Assembly (NCBI GenBank): GCA_002633005.1
Contig: NMRA01000054.1
Coordinates: forward strand, 125,492-189,491
Source: Phoronis australis
Lineage: Eukaryota > Phoronida > Phoronidae
DNA: 64,000 nt
Direction: 5' to 3'
The translations under genes and the position numbers were made by a program. Every line of letters begins with the position of its first letter. Within the stretch, counting starts at the first letter, position 1. The notes below the pieces were generated by a model, which did no database searches, had not been told where the DNA came from, and worked only from the letters and a program-made list of their open reading frames with translations. Of this stretch, positions 43,401-48,369 are shown piece after piece.

Positions 43401-46372
43401 GAGCTTGTAAAACCACCTTTTGCAGAAGAAAATGATGAATTTGTCTCGGCCGTAAGAGTAGTAAATGGAAGTTTAGTAGACGCTTCACTAGAGGCCGTGG
43501 TCGACGCTGTAGCAGCGGCTGGTGTTTTCGCAACAGACATTGTAGAATCCCCTACTGTAGAAAGAGATGATACAGTTGTCGTGGTCGTAATGGTAGTGAA
43601 TGGAAATGGTGCCGACGATTCACTTGAGGTCTTGTTCGGCGCTCTAATGACGTTATTGGACCATGTTGTCGTAGAACTTCTGATGGGTGCAGTTGTTGTT
43701 GCCGTGATTATCGTGAGGAAATTAGAGGAGGTTCCACCTGAAGCTGTGGCCGACATTGTGGTGGTGACTATTGAATCTGGCGAAACACTGGTCGGAGTTA
43801 TACTCAGTGTTCGGATAGTAGTAAAGGGATAATTCGTAGACACTTTGGCGGAGCTCGAAGTGGACACAGCTCTAGATACATGTACAACACCTCTCAGCTC
43901 ATAAAGTTGGTAGCGTTCATTACCGCCACAATAGAGGCTTGAGTCGTCTTGGCATATTTTGTTGCAATCTGTTGGTTAGAATTGAAGCTACATAGATAAG
44001 CAATTGTTTCAGTTCTTTCAAAACGGATATATTCACATAATTTATTGCTTACCGCTTAACATTTTAAAATTAGTTTCAACCTATTTTTCAGATTAGTTGT
44101 GATTTTTTGGCTTAGAAAGAATTGGTATTTGCTTAAAACAATACATTGGCTTGGCCATCTTGGTCATTGCATGCACCAAGCATTGACCATAGCATTCTAT
44201 ATTTTTCCTTCCCAACCGCTTTAGATTTTGAATCCACCGTTAACATAAAACGTCGTATGCCCTGTTTTCAAACTGAGCAACATATAAAGTTACAACGTTG
44301 AATCGGTAACAGGGATGAAAAGGGTTTTCATGATATCTCATGATAATGAAAGAAAAAAACATTTATTATTTGAAATCGAGTTGATTTGAGAAGCAAATGT
44401 TTCCACCCGTATTTCAAATATCTTAATCACTGCGCCAGGTTGTTCAGGCTTTAGAATGGGGTTGCACCTAGACAACACTGAGTTGCAGCTCTTGATCCCT
44501 GTTCGAGTTGGGGCGCATGGTTTCACTCCAGCCATCTTACTTCTGTGGGACACTGGTGTTCTTCTCTTGAAGATGCTTCAACGTTGTCTACATTAAAACC
44601 AGGCACCTCAATCTGAATAGTTATCAACGAATGCAACTCGCTTTCGTGCACGACCTCGTTCTACAACCATGTTATTCTGACGCGGTAATGCCAATCAATG
44701 ATAAAGGCCCCCAGAGTGAGGGTGGAAACATTTGACTACCAAACCAACATACACCCATTCTAATAAGAAACTTACCTTCGCTCAGTCCTAAAGTTCTATT
44801 TTGTGGAAGAACCAATAAAAGTTGAGAGTATTTTATCCGTCGAATTAACTAAGAATTTATTTCGATTTTTTCCGATTTCAAAAGCATAGAATAAAAGCTC
44901 GTTATAGTCATTTACAGGGGCACTTTGAGAACCACTGAAAAACAAGCATCAAACTTGAACTCAAAATTTGGGCCTAGTTTGTTGCGAGAAAGTCGGGGTC
45001 TAGCAAGACCTCACAAAATTGCGTGAGTGGAAGGCGAGGTTTTTGCGAGTGTTCTTGTGAGCTTACCATCTTATCTTGGCAAAACGGCGGCTACTGAATG
45101 GATTGGCTGGATTGCGTAATAATTGCACAAGGCTAGACGATATATAATTTAATAAATGACGCCAAGAGCATTGAGTAAATATAAGGGTGTGCATCACAAT
45201 CATAGTTTACACTTACTTAGACGTTAGAATGTCCACGATCTGTCACCACGCAGATTAGTCTCCACCTGCCAAGGTTTCAGTCGCCCAACGATGCAACTTC
45301 CAGTTTACCAGTGTTACTGTGTTGAACACTCGATGTTGATACGCGGTTCTCCCCCTCGCCCTCCACCTTTTCGCACCCCTTCTCTCAAAAACCAGTAGTA
45401 TATTGGTAAGACCCACTAACTTTAATGTTAATATAACGTAAATCGTCATTATGAATGCTGGACAACGACAGTTATTTGACAAAGATTCGAAAACGGGATC
45501 ACGTTTATTTTGATTACTTACTGTTATCGTTTTTCTTTTGACCGTGAACTTCAAGAATGCATAAGCATTCTACCCTTTCTTGTGCTCCGTACGGGTAGCC
45601 ACTGCAAATATTGTTGAGACAGTCATTCAACGAGGTCACAGTCATAGATTGAACATGGCTGTCTGGTTGATTCTGTTTTATTCCGTTGTCATAACAACCG
45701 AGGTAATCATGCGGCGGGAAATCTACAAATTAAGAGCATGAATGAATTTGTAGTTGATGCAAATTATTTGAAAACAAAAAATTGATATACTTTTAGGTCA
45801 AAATCATGTTTTAAACACTCGCACACCGAAGTGGAGAGAAATGAGAGCACGCAAACTAACTAAAATACAAATTCTTATTTATATTGATCATACCTGTGGA
45901 TCCACCTTCAGAGCAACCGGCAATTATATAAACTGTAAAGAAATATAGATATTTGATAACAACGAGCAGGCAATGTGTTATTACAGTTGTCTCTACTGTC
46001 GGAATGACCACGATTACCCAGTGGTTTAATGGTCGGCTCTGGCTGAGTGAGTTGTCACAGGTTTCATTCCTGGTTGCAACGTGAACATGTTCCCAATACA
46101 CCATATTCAATGAGACTGCTGCTAGCTAGTTTAAAATCTATTAAAATCTACAAATGTGTGGACCCCTAACCAATGAACCAGTGTTTGGCTTTTTGTACGT
46201 AAATCCACGCTGCTAATTATCAATATTATCTGAAGGAAAAGAACAACGTTCATGAGTATTATTATGCAGGAGTGTATGCCTCCATCATACTATTTGAGAG
46301 TCCCTATAAAGTAATTTACGTACAACACAACGTCTGTAACGTCACAAACTTCAATACACGTCTTCTATTCAT
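16466..46372 (-). CDS. large mosaic cell-surface protein: WSC-mucin-TSP1x3-Ig-EGF-TM-long tail
   Basis: Seventeen coding exons join with consistent GT-AG phases: 46372-46324, 45930-45892, 45722-45522, 43968-42511, 41704-41644, 36262-36011, 35310-35180, 34985-34233, 31763-31572, 30901-30644, 29854-29713, 27137-27019, 26081-25944, 25635-25542, 22058-21973, 19748-19683, 19431-16466 (7,005 nt, 2,334 aa). Predicted order: signal peptide, WSC (about 34-121), Ser/Thr-rich stalk (125-582), beta-rich region (583-730), charged helical region (800-925), TSP1 (930-981), TSP1 (982-1045), TSP1 (1060-1131), Ig (1132-1218), EGF (1219-1264), transmembrane helix (1268-1293), disordered tail (1294-2334). It should be a type I plasma-membrane glycoprotein. 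Ig-EGF-TM order recalls neuregulins, but the EGF cysteine spacing and single-exon EGF argue against an ErbB ligand. I do not recognise the full architecture. The first exon is the least certain. Confidence 0.8.
19683..19748 (-). CDS. exon: juxtamembrane tail segment
   Basis: 66 bp between CCTGTTTTTCAG and a GTAATG donor. It encodes IESPKKNLTGDTEVKETVKE in phase with both neighbours and continues as an amphipathic stretch into the last exon. Confidence 0.8.
20207..20444. mobile_element. MITE-like element with CATGCGCGCACCCA ends
   Basis: Perfect 14-bp inverted repeats CATGCGCGCACCCA and its reverse complement bracket 238 bp. Two direct copies of TTCGAGCCCCCCCCC lie inside. It sits in an intron of the minus-strand gene and shows no coding sequence or sure target duplication. 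Confidence 0.65.
20445..21972. other. intron sequence, nothing further identified
   Basis: AT-rich intronic DNA between cytoplasmic exons. I saw no additional phase-compatible exon or bounded repeat. Confidence 0.4.
21973..22058 (-). CDS. exon: first fully cytoplasmic exon after the TM exon
   Basis: 86 bp between TTTCTCATCGCAG and GTATGT. It encodes QKKIFGEYKDLYITDESTG and on to SSPERIY. Its phase (2 in, 1 out) is exactly what is needed to connect the transmembrane exon with the 66-bp exon. Basic residues immediately follow the membrane helix, as expected for a stop-transfer sequence. Confidence 0.85.
22436..22560. repeat. isolated hAT-type terminal sequence
   Basis: CGTCCTAGATCCGCCAGAG at 22541-22559 is the reverse complement of a hAT end like those at 5833 and 12810, and a C-homopolymer lies about 100 bp inward. 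No matching opposite end was found nearby, so this is a solo or truncated copy. Confidence 0.5.
22742..24267. mobile_element. TA-flanked non-autonomous DNA transposon (mariner-like ends), copy 1
   Basis: Terminal inverted repeats begin GTCGGTGGGCCAGAT and are flanked by TA on both sides (22740-22741, 24268-24269), as in Tc1/mariner-type insertion. Imperfect inverted similarity extends about 150 bp inward, including GTGAGTACTTT and GTTCCCAC. No transposase was found in the 1.5 kb, but an assembly gap interrupts it. A second copy starts at 63713. It lies in an intron of the large gene. Confidence 0.75.
23656..23728. other. assembly gap (run of N)
   Basis: 73 undetermined bases inside the TA-flanked transposon. 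Confidence 0.99.
24679..25081. mobile_element. palindromic foldback element, copy 2
   Basis: The ends GGGCCCGGTCTC and GAGACCGGGCCC are perfect inverted repeats, and the two 200-bp arms are similar along most of their length around a central CTCGAAATTTCGAG. It is the better preserved copy of the family at 971-1360. GC-rich CAGGGCCCGG-type ends occur in many hAT-derived MITEs, but no clear target duplication was found. Confidence 0.75.
25542..25635 (-). CDS. exon: transmembrane segment
   Basis: 94 bp between ATTTCTATTCCAG and GTAAGC. It encodes an N-Q-T glycosylation sequon followed by an uninterrupted hydrophobic helix of about 26 residues (LFWAVLGIVVVSIVLILVC and onward) and then L-R-A-K at the cytoplasmic face. 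Phase 1 in, 2 out. Confidence 0.92.
25944..26081 (-). CDS. exon: EGF-like domain
   Basis: 138 bp, symmetric phase 1-1. Six cysteines have spacing C-x4-C-x5-C-x16-C-x-C-x8-C, starting SCEDNPCKNAGSC and ending CPHGYGGTFCE. The C1-C2 loop is Notch/Delta-like, and the C3-C4 loop is long. A GYGGTFC ending without the calcium-binding N-terminal DxxE suggests a non-calcium EGF. The domain abuts the membrane. Confidence 0.95.
26551..26860 (+). pseudogene. Penelope-like element C-terminal fragment
   Basis: The plus-strand frame reads SNVRILDRESSRFKRCIRDA, which matches the DREESRWFERGVREAI region following the GIY-YIG domain in PLEs, and then decays. It is an antisense remnant in the intron between the Ig and EGF exons. 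Confidence 0.6.
27019..27137 (-). CDS. exon: second half of the Ig domain
   Basis: 119 bp between TTTGTCACTTTTAG and GTAAGA. It encodes NLRIHYVGPMDRGTFHCVVQ, the canonical L.I..V...D.G.F.C.V motif around the second Ig cysteine. Phase 2 in, 1 out, matching both neighbours. Confidence 0.92.
27138..29113. other. intron inside the Ig domain
   Basis: A long AT-rich intron splits the Ig domain. It ends near a dispersed repeat. A tail-like TTCAATAAATATATAT at about 28458-28473 recurs at about 29568. No other coding feature was seen. Confidence 0.45.
29114..29690 (+). repeat. dispersed intronic repeat (GGTCACGTGACC family), copy 1
   Basis: About 450-550 bp homologous to copies near 31055, 51900, 58990 and 59830. 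The shared core is TTGGTTCACGTGACCACGTG, followed by a block containing AAATCTCAAAA and TTTCGTTTC-like words. The copy here is interrupted near 29548 by a short sequence ending in AATAAATATATAT. No coding potential; possibly a SINE or MITE. Its last bases overlap the Ig exon boundary region only loosely. Confidence 0.6.
29713..29854 (-). CDS. exon: first half of the Ig domain
   Basis: 142 bp between TTTCTCCATTATACAG and GTACGG. It encodes SVLGGEATLQCIFDEY and ELSWITPTGEHI, with the first Ig cysteine and the core tryptophan. Phase 1 in, 2 out. Confidence 0.93.
30180..30420 (-). pseudogene. LINE reverse transcriptase fragment (CR1/L2-like)
   Basis: The minus strand shows THLVTLINDLSQSRE and QTDEVVVDFS, matching the ETQLvxLxxDL...QTDvvxLDFSKAFDKVPH block of CR1/L2-type LINEs, with frame breaks afterwards. 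It is a short intronic remnant in the same orientation as the host gene. Confidence 0.65.
30644..30901 (-). CDS. exon: third TSP1 domain with short Thr-rich lead
   Basis: 258 bp, phase 1-1. A Thr-rich linker (KRTTTTTVPSTSP) precedes a TSP1 domain with WSNWDMWSHCSAGCGLG. The WxxWxxW tryptophans and CxxxCG suit C-mannosylation and O-fucosylation as known for TSP1 repeats, although an Ala stands where Ser/Thr is usual in CSxTCG. Cysteine count (six) fits. Confidence 0.95.
31055..31520 (+). repeat. dispersed intronic repeat, copy 2
   Basis: Homologous to copy 1 across its length. It starts TGTAGGACTT, has the palindrome GGTCACGTGACC followed by ATGTCTTTCAG, and ends with ATATGATGTTTCGAAAT. It lies between the second and third TSP1 exons. 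Confidence 0.65.
31572..31763 (-). CDS. exon: second TSP1 domain
   Basis: 192 bp, phase 1-1. It contains VQWSEWSSWRPCSKTCGSG, a textbook TSP1 start with WxxWxxW and CSKTCG, then RVRTRTC and a final CPR. The acceptor is ATGAATGCTTGCAG and the donor GTGAGT. Confidence 0.96.
31764..34232. other. intron between TSP1 exons
   Basis: 2.5 kb of AT-rich DNA. Short frames (for example 31965-32441 minus and 33192-33485 plus) have no domain or phase-compatible splice sites and are treated as noise. Confidence 0.5.
34233..34985 (-). CDS. exon: charged helical region and first TSP1 domain
   Basis: 753 bp, phase 1-1. The start is a Pro/Thr-rich linker with the direct repeat SPKENTEHSPKENT. A long charged helix-prone stretch follows (KKQEERLRQIVDKQEHRSNR to FHTIQQERSRDFEKV), suggesting coiled-coil oligomerisation. 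It then closes with a TSP1 domain, WSKWTTWSKCSATCGEG. The donor is GTAAGT. Confidence 0.93.
35180..35310 (-). CDS. exon: beta-rich ectodomain segment
   Basis: 131 bp between CAATTCTGTTGTAG and GTAAGT. It encodes TCETTVKIDPRDNTVIEVLV and on to VNIDFSP. Phase 2 in, 1 out agrees with both neighbours. The paired cysteines across the junction (NCK.NKNTC) may form a local disulfide. Domain family not recognised. Confidence 0.85.
35530..35665. repeat. intronic repeat sharing the ACAACGGATTTTATT...AGCTCTGGTCAAA core
   Basis: The block GATATAAACACAACGGATTT followed by ATAGCTCTGGTCAAA recurs at about 49550-49600 and about 58285-58315. Only this core is clear here. It appears to be a fragment of the tRNA-headed repeat described at 49345-49658. 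Confidence 0.5.
36011..36262 (-). CDS. exon: beta-rich ectodomain segment
   Basis: 252 bp, phase 2-2, between CCGTTTCAACAG and GTAGGT. It encodes RSLYKIRITNAGTIRFLYD and onward with alternating hydrophobics, suggesting a beta-sandwich. An alternative in-frame acceptor 14 bases upstream (36276) could connect to the alternative first exon at 36491. Family not recognised. Confidence 0.8.
36356..36491 (-). CDS. candidate alternative first exon (signal or signal-anchor peptide)
   Basis: ATG opens MCRRLYLERCSLNYSKAIVF, continuing hydrophobic through FLILLFVGS to a likely signal-peptidase region, 0.1 kb upstream of the exon at 36262. The strong GTAAGT donor at 36355 gives phase 1 and does not fit the next exon. 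A weaker donor (CAC|GTAATT, exon 36491-36387) gives phase 0 and fits an acceptor at 36276. The product would lack WSC and mucin but keep TSP1, Ig, EGF, TM and tail. Confidence 0.35.
36492..38474. other. intron, mostly featureless
   Basis: AT-rich DNA. A purine-rich GGACGGATA-type stretch near 36660-36800 and a tRNA-like segment at 37105 are the only structure seen. Confidence 0.4.
37102..37176 (+). repeat. tRNA-like SINE segment
   Basis: A possible 7-bp acceptor-like pairing (AGTGTGG with TCACACT), an A-box-like GTGGCCTAGTG and a B-box-like GGGTTCTAGTCCC are present, but extra bases before the 3' arm break the cloverleaf. Probably a tRNA-derived SINE head. Confidence 0.4.
38475..41399. mobile_element. 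2.9-kb DNA transposon with inverted ends, type unknown
   Basis: The left end AAATGGGGCTATTCGGAAAA recurs as its reverse complement ending at 41399. Similarity resumes 30-40 bases inward with TACTAGTGGTGAT on both arms. No transposase could be read, and frames inside are short. A perfect 34-bp palindrome lies near the left end. It resides in an intron of the minus-strand gene. Confidence 0.6.
38726..38759. repeat. perfect 34-bp palindrome
   Basis: GGCGAGTATCTCAGTT, two A residues, then the exact reverse complement: a 16-bp stem with minimal loop. It would form a stable hairpin in single-stranded DNA or RNA. Confidence 0.9.
41644..41704 (-). CDS. exon: short ectodomain exon after the mucin stalk
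   Basis: 61 bp between CAACTCATGTCACAG and the strong donor GTAAGTTC. In the frame set by the mucin exon it reads VVKVHSTRAMQLANFTSVLS. It changes phase from 1 to 2, exactly as the next exon requires. The N-F-T sequon fits an extracellular location. Confidence 0.65.
42511..43968 (-). CDS. exon: end of WSC domain and mucin-like stalk
   Basis: 1,458 bp, phase 1-1. It opens with the WSC C terminus (CNKICQDDSSLYCGG...YQLYEL), then about 455 residues over half Ser/Thr. At least seven diverged units of about 40-60 residues begin with a [PS]-[FY]-T-x-[IL] motif (PFTTIRT, PFTTITT, PFTTLTA, SFTIITT, SYTTLRT). This is expected to be densely O-glycosylated and extended. The antisense frame over 42921-43832 is a compositional shadow. 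Confidence 0.82.
43969..45521. other. intron inside the WSC domain
   Basis: It contains a possible 12-nt in-frame microexon at 44787-44776 (minus strand) and otherwise no supported feature. Confidence 0.4.
45522..45722 (-). CDS. exon: WSC domain, N-terminal part
   Basis: 201 bp between AATTTGTAG and GTAAGTAATC. It encodes DYLGCYDNG, then NDCLNNICSGYPYGAQERVE and CLC, matching the WSC pattern YLGCYxD...C...C...Y.Y....G.ECxC. Phase 1-1. WSC domains are cysteine-rich carbohydrate-binding modules known from yeast stress sensors and animal Kremen and polycystin-1. Confidence 0.92.
45892..45930 (-). CDS. small exon: end of signal peptide
   Basis: 39 bp between TATTTCTTTACAG and GTATGA. It encodes YIIAGCSEGGST in the phase needed by the WSC exon. 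A short hydrophobic run followed by AGCS suits a signal-peptidase site. Confidence 0.7.
46010..46092 (+). repeat. tRNA-like SINE segment
   Basis: CCCAGTGGTTTAATGGTCGG (A-box-like) and CAGGTTTCATTCCTGGTTGC (B-box-like) sit at tRNA-like spacing between the first two coding exons of the minus-strand gene. The arms pair poorly, so it is a SINE or pseudogene. Confidence 0.4.
46324..46372 (-). CDS. candidate first coding exon of the WSC/TSP1 gene
   Basis: 49 bp from ATG to a GTACGT donor, phase 1 as required. It reads MNRRRVLKFVTLQTLC and, joined to the next exon, gives a classical signal peptide: basic start, hydrophobic core, small residues before the mature chain. It is short and the donor is not optimal, so another start cannot be excluded. 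Confidence 0.45.
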
Positions 46373-46723
46373 GTTGCTTATCCTTTGAAACAAGACGATT
46401 CTGTGCCTTCTTATTAATTGCAATGTACTGTAAATCTAAAAGGCGTGTTTAACTCAAACACACATGAGTGTTATGTTTCTGATAGCGTCCGTGGTCAAAT
46501 ATTTGAGCACATTAGCGTTATTAAGTACACAGGTGTTTTTTCATGTGTGATAAATGATATCTTAGTATTTGCTACCAAATGAAATGCAATTAGTTATGTT
46601 TTAGAATGTTTTATGTGGTTCTCCCTTTTACTAGTTTATATCTATTTACATGTATATGTATTGAGTTATAATTTCTTGCATTGTTTCTTGTTAGTCAGTG
46701 TGTGCTTGATAGGCTTCGTGGGA

Positions 46724-47695
46724 GACTAGTGTGCCACAGTACCAAGTATACAAAGGGTTCAACACAATCAAGGTTTTAAATAGTCTCAACTGGAGCAAAC
46801 TAGCAACCCGTCGTAAACTCCATCTGTCCATGTATACATCCAACGTCTTAACCAACATAAACAATTATTCAAACAAAATCCTCTTTGACTCCTGCAAAAG
46901 ACCTAACACGAGACCAGGACTGCGGCAAAATAATATGCACACTATTCCATCTTCCCTCAGCGAATCCTTCAGGAGATCTATGATATTAACTTGTATTGAC
47001 AACTGGAATTCCTTACCATCCAAAATAAAAGAAAGCACTTCAGTCGTCGCTCTCAAAAATAACTTTAAAATGCACACCACTACTCAAGACTTGCCAGTCC
47101 CTTTGGCATCATTCCAACTTCCTCGCAACCATGAAATAATCCTATACAGATCAAGATGCGGTCTTTTCCTAAACAACGAGAAATTTAGACATAATTTTAA
47201 TACTATTTCGCCTCTGTGTTGCTGTGGAGACGCACACACAAATGCTCATGTTTTCTTTGCTTGTGAGGTATGCAAGGAGCAGAGGGTACAGCTTTTTCAG
47301 ACATCCCAACAATACCTCAATATTTACAAAAAAAAAATATTCTGAAATTCAGCAATTGTACAACAAAATTTTTAATATTTTTTTTCTACGTGGATGTCAA
47401 GAACTCAACCCAAATGAAGTAGTATTAAAATTTCTTCATAATATTAAATGTCTTTGTTTGAGTGGATAGAATTGTATACATGTGTATGAAATGTTTTATT
47501 TACATTCGTAATCACATGTCATTGTAATCTTAAAATTACTTTTTTTAAATTTATGTATCTGTGTACCATAATTGTATATAGGTTTCTTTGTATTTTTAAC
47601 CCAGATATAATGCCTCTTGGCGCTTTCTGGGATATGTATATTCATTGTATTGAAGATTTGATAATAAACATTAATAAAAAAGGACTAGTGTGCCA
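46724..47695 (+). mobile_element. 5'-truncated LINE with 13-bp target-site duplication
   Basis: GACTAGTGTGCCA occurs at 46724-46736 and 47683-47695, bracketing a 946-bp insert that ends in AATAAACATTAATAAAAAAG. This is the structure of target-primed reverse transcription. The insert carries the C-terminal part of a LINE ORF2. It sits between the two divergent gene starts. Confidence 0.9.
46737..47469 (+). pseudogene. LINE ORF2 C-terminal fragment
   Basis: The frame has LNWSKLATRRKLHLSMYTSN and CIDNWNSLPSKIKEST, typical of the region after the reverse transcriptase in LINEs, then a terminal CCCGDAHTNAHVFFACEVC zinc-finger-like motif. A run of nine A residues near 47330-47338 shifts the frame; coding continues in the next frame to a stop at 47469. 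5' truncated, so not autonomous. Confidence 0.8.
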
Positions 47696-48197
47696 TCTTT
47701 TTAACTTGTGCTCAAGAGTTGCATGAGAATGTAGTAACAAGGCGAAGCACATGATAACAAGCTACTGCCGCGATGATGCATATAATATGGAATAAATAGG
47801 TTATCCTATATACTACTGCCATATTGTATTTCGAATTCATTTTATCTCGGAATGTCCCAACGAGGCCGAATCTCAGTTCAAGTGACGCCAATGAACAATA
47901 TATCCAAATATGACATACCTGATCGACGGCATACTCCTAGGGTCATAATTATTACATTAAAAGCGAACCCAAGACGTGAGAGTTAAAAACGTGCGTGCAA
48001 TACAAAGAGTCCTAAACATTTTATGTTAGTATTATTTACGTTCCACAAAACCATTTCTATAAGTCTTCGATCCCACACGTACAAAGTTCACCAGGTGTTT
48101 CTTTTGACATCTCTGTCACTCGGGAGAAACAAAATACCCTCCGTGATACGCAATCACGTCCGGTGACCCTTTAAAGGATGATGTCACAAACGTATGT

Positions 48198-48205
48198 TAT
48201 AAAGC
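48198..48205 (+). promoter_or_regulatory. possible TATA box of the SUEL/CUB gene
   Basis: TTATAAAG lies about 110 bases upstream of the start codon at 48315, leaving room for a short 5' untranslated region. Supported by position only. Confidence 0.35.
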
Positions 48206-48314
48206 TCACTGCCAAAACCAGAAAGTGACAGTAAATAAGACATGAATTAAATGCTCACATAGTTCACAACTTCATTCTTTTTACTGTATCTATACCAAGT
48301 AACCCTTTCTTAGA

Positions 48315-48369
48315 ATGATGCTGCCACAAGCATGCTGCGCCTTAGTGTGGCTGACCTTCCTGGCAAAAG
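48315..48369 (+). CDS. exon 1: signal peptide
   Basis: ATGATG start; it encodes MMLPQACCALVWLTFLAK and ends at GTAAGT, phase 1. Hydrophobic core with small residues continuing into exon 2 (GLA-YTTQ) fits a cleaved signal peptide. Confidence 0.85.

Noticed and set aside
42921-43832. 303-aa plus-strand open frame
   Set aside because: It is the antisense of the Ser/Thr-rich mucin exon; the low-complexity codons keep both strands open.
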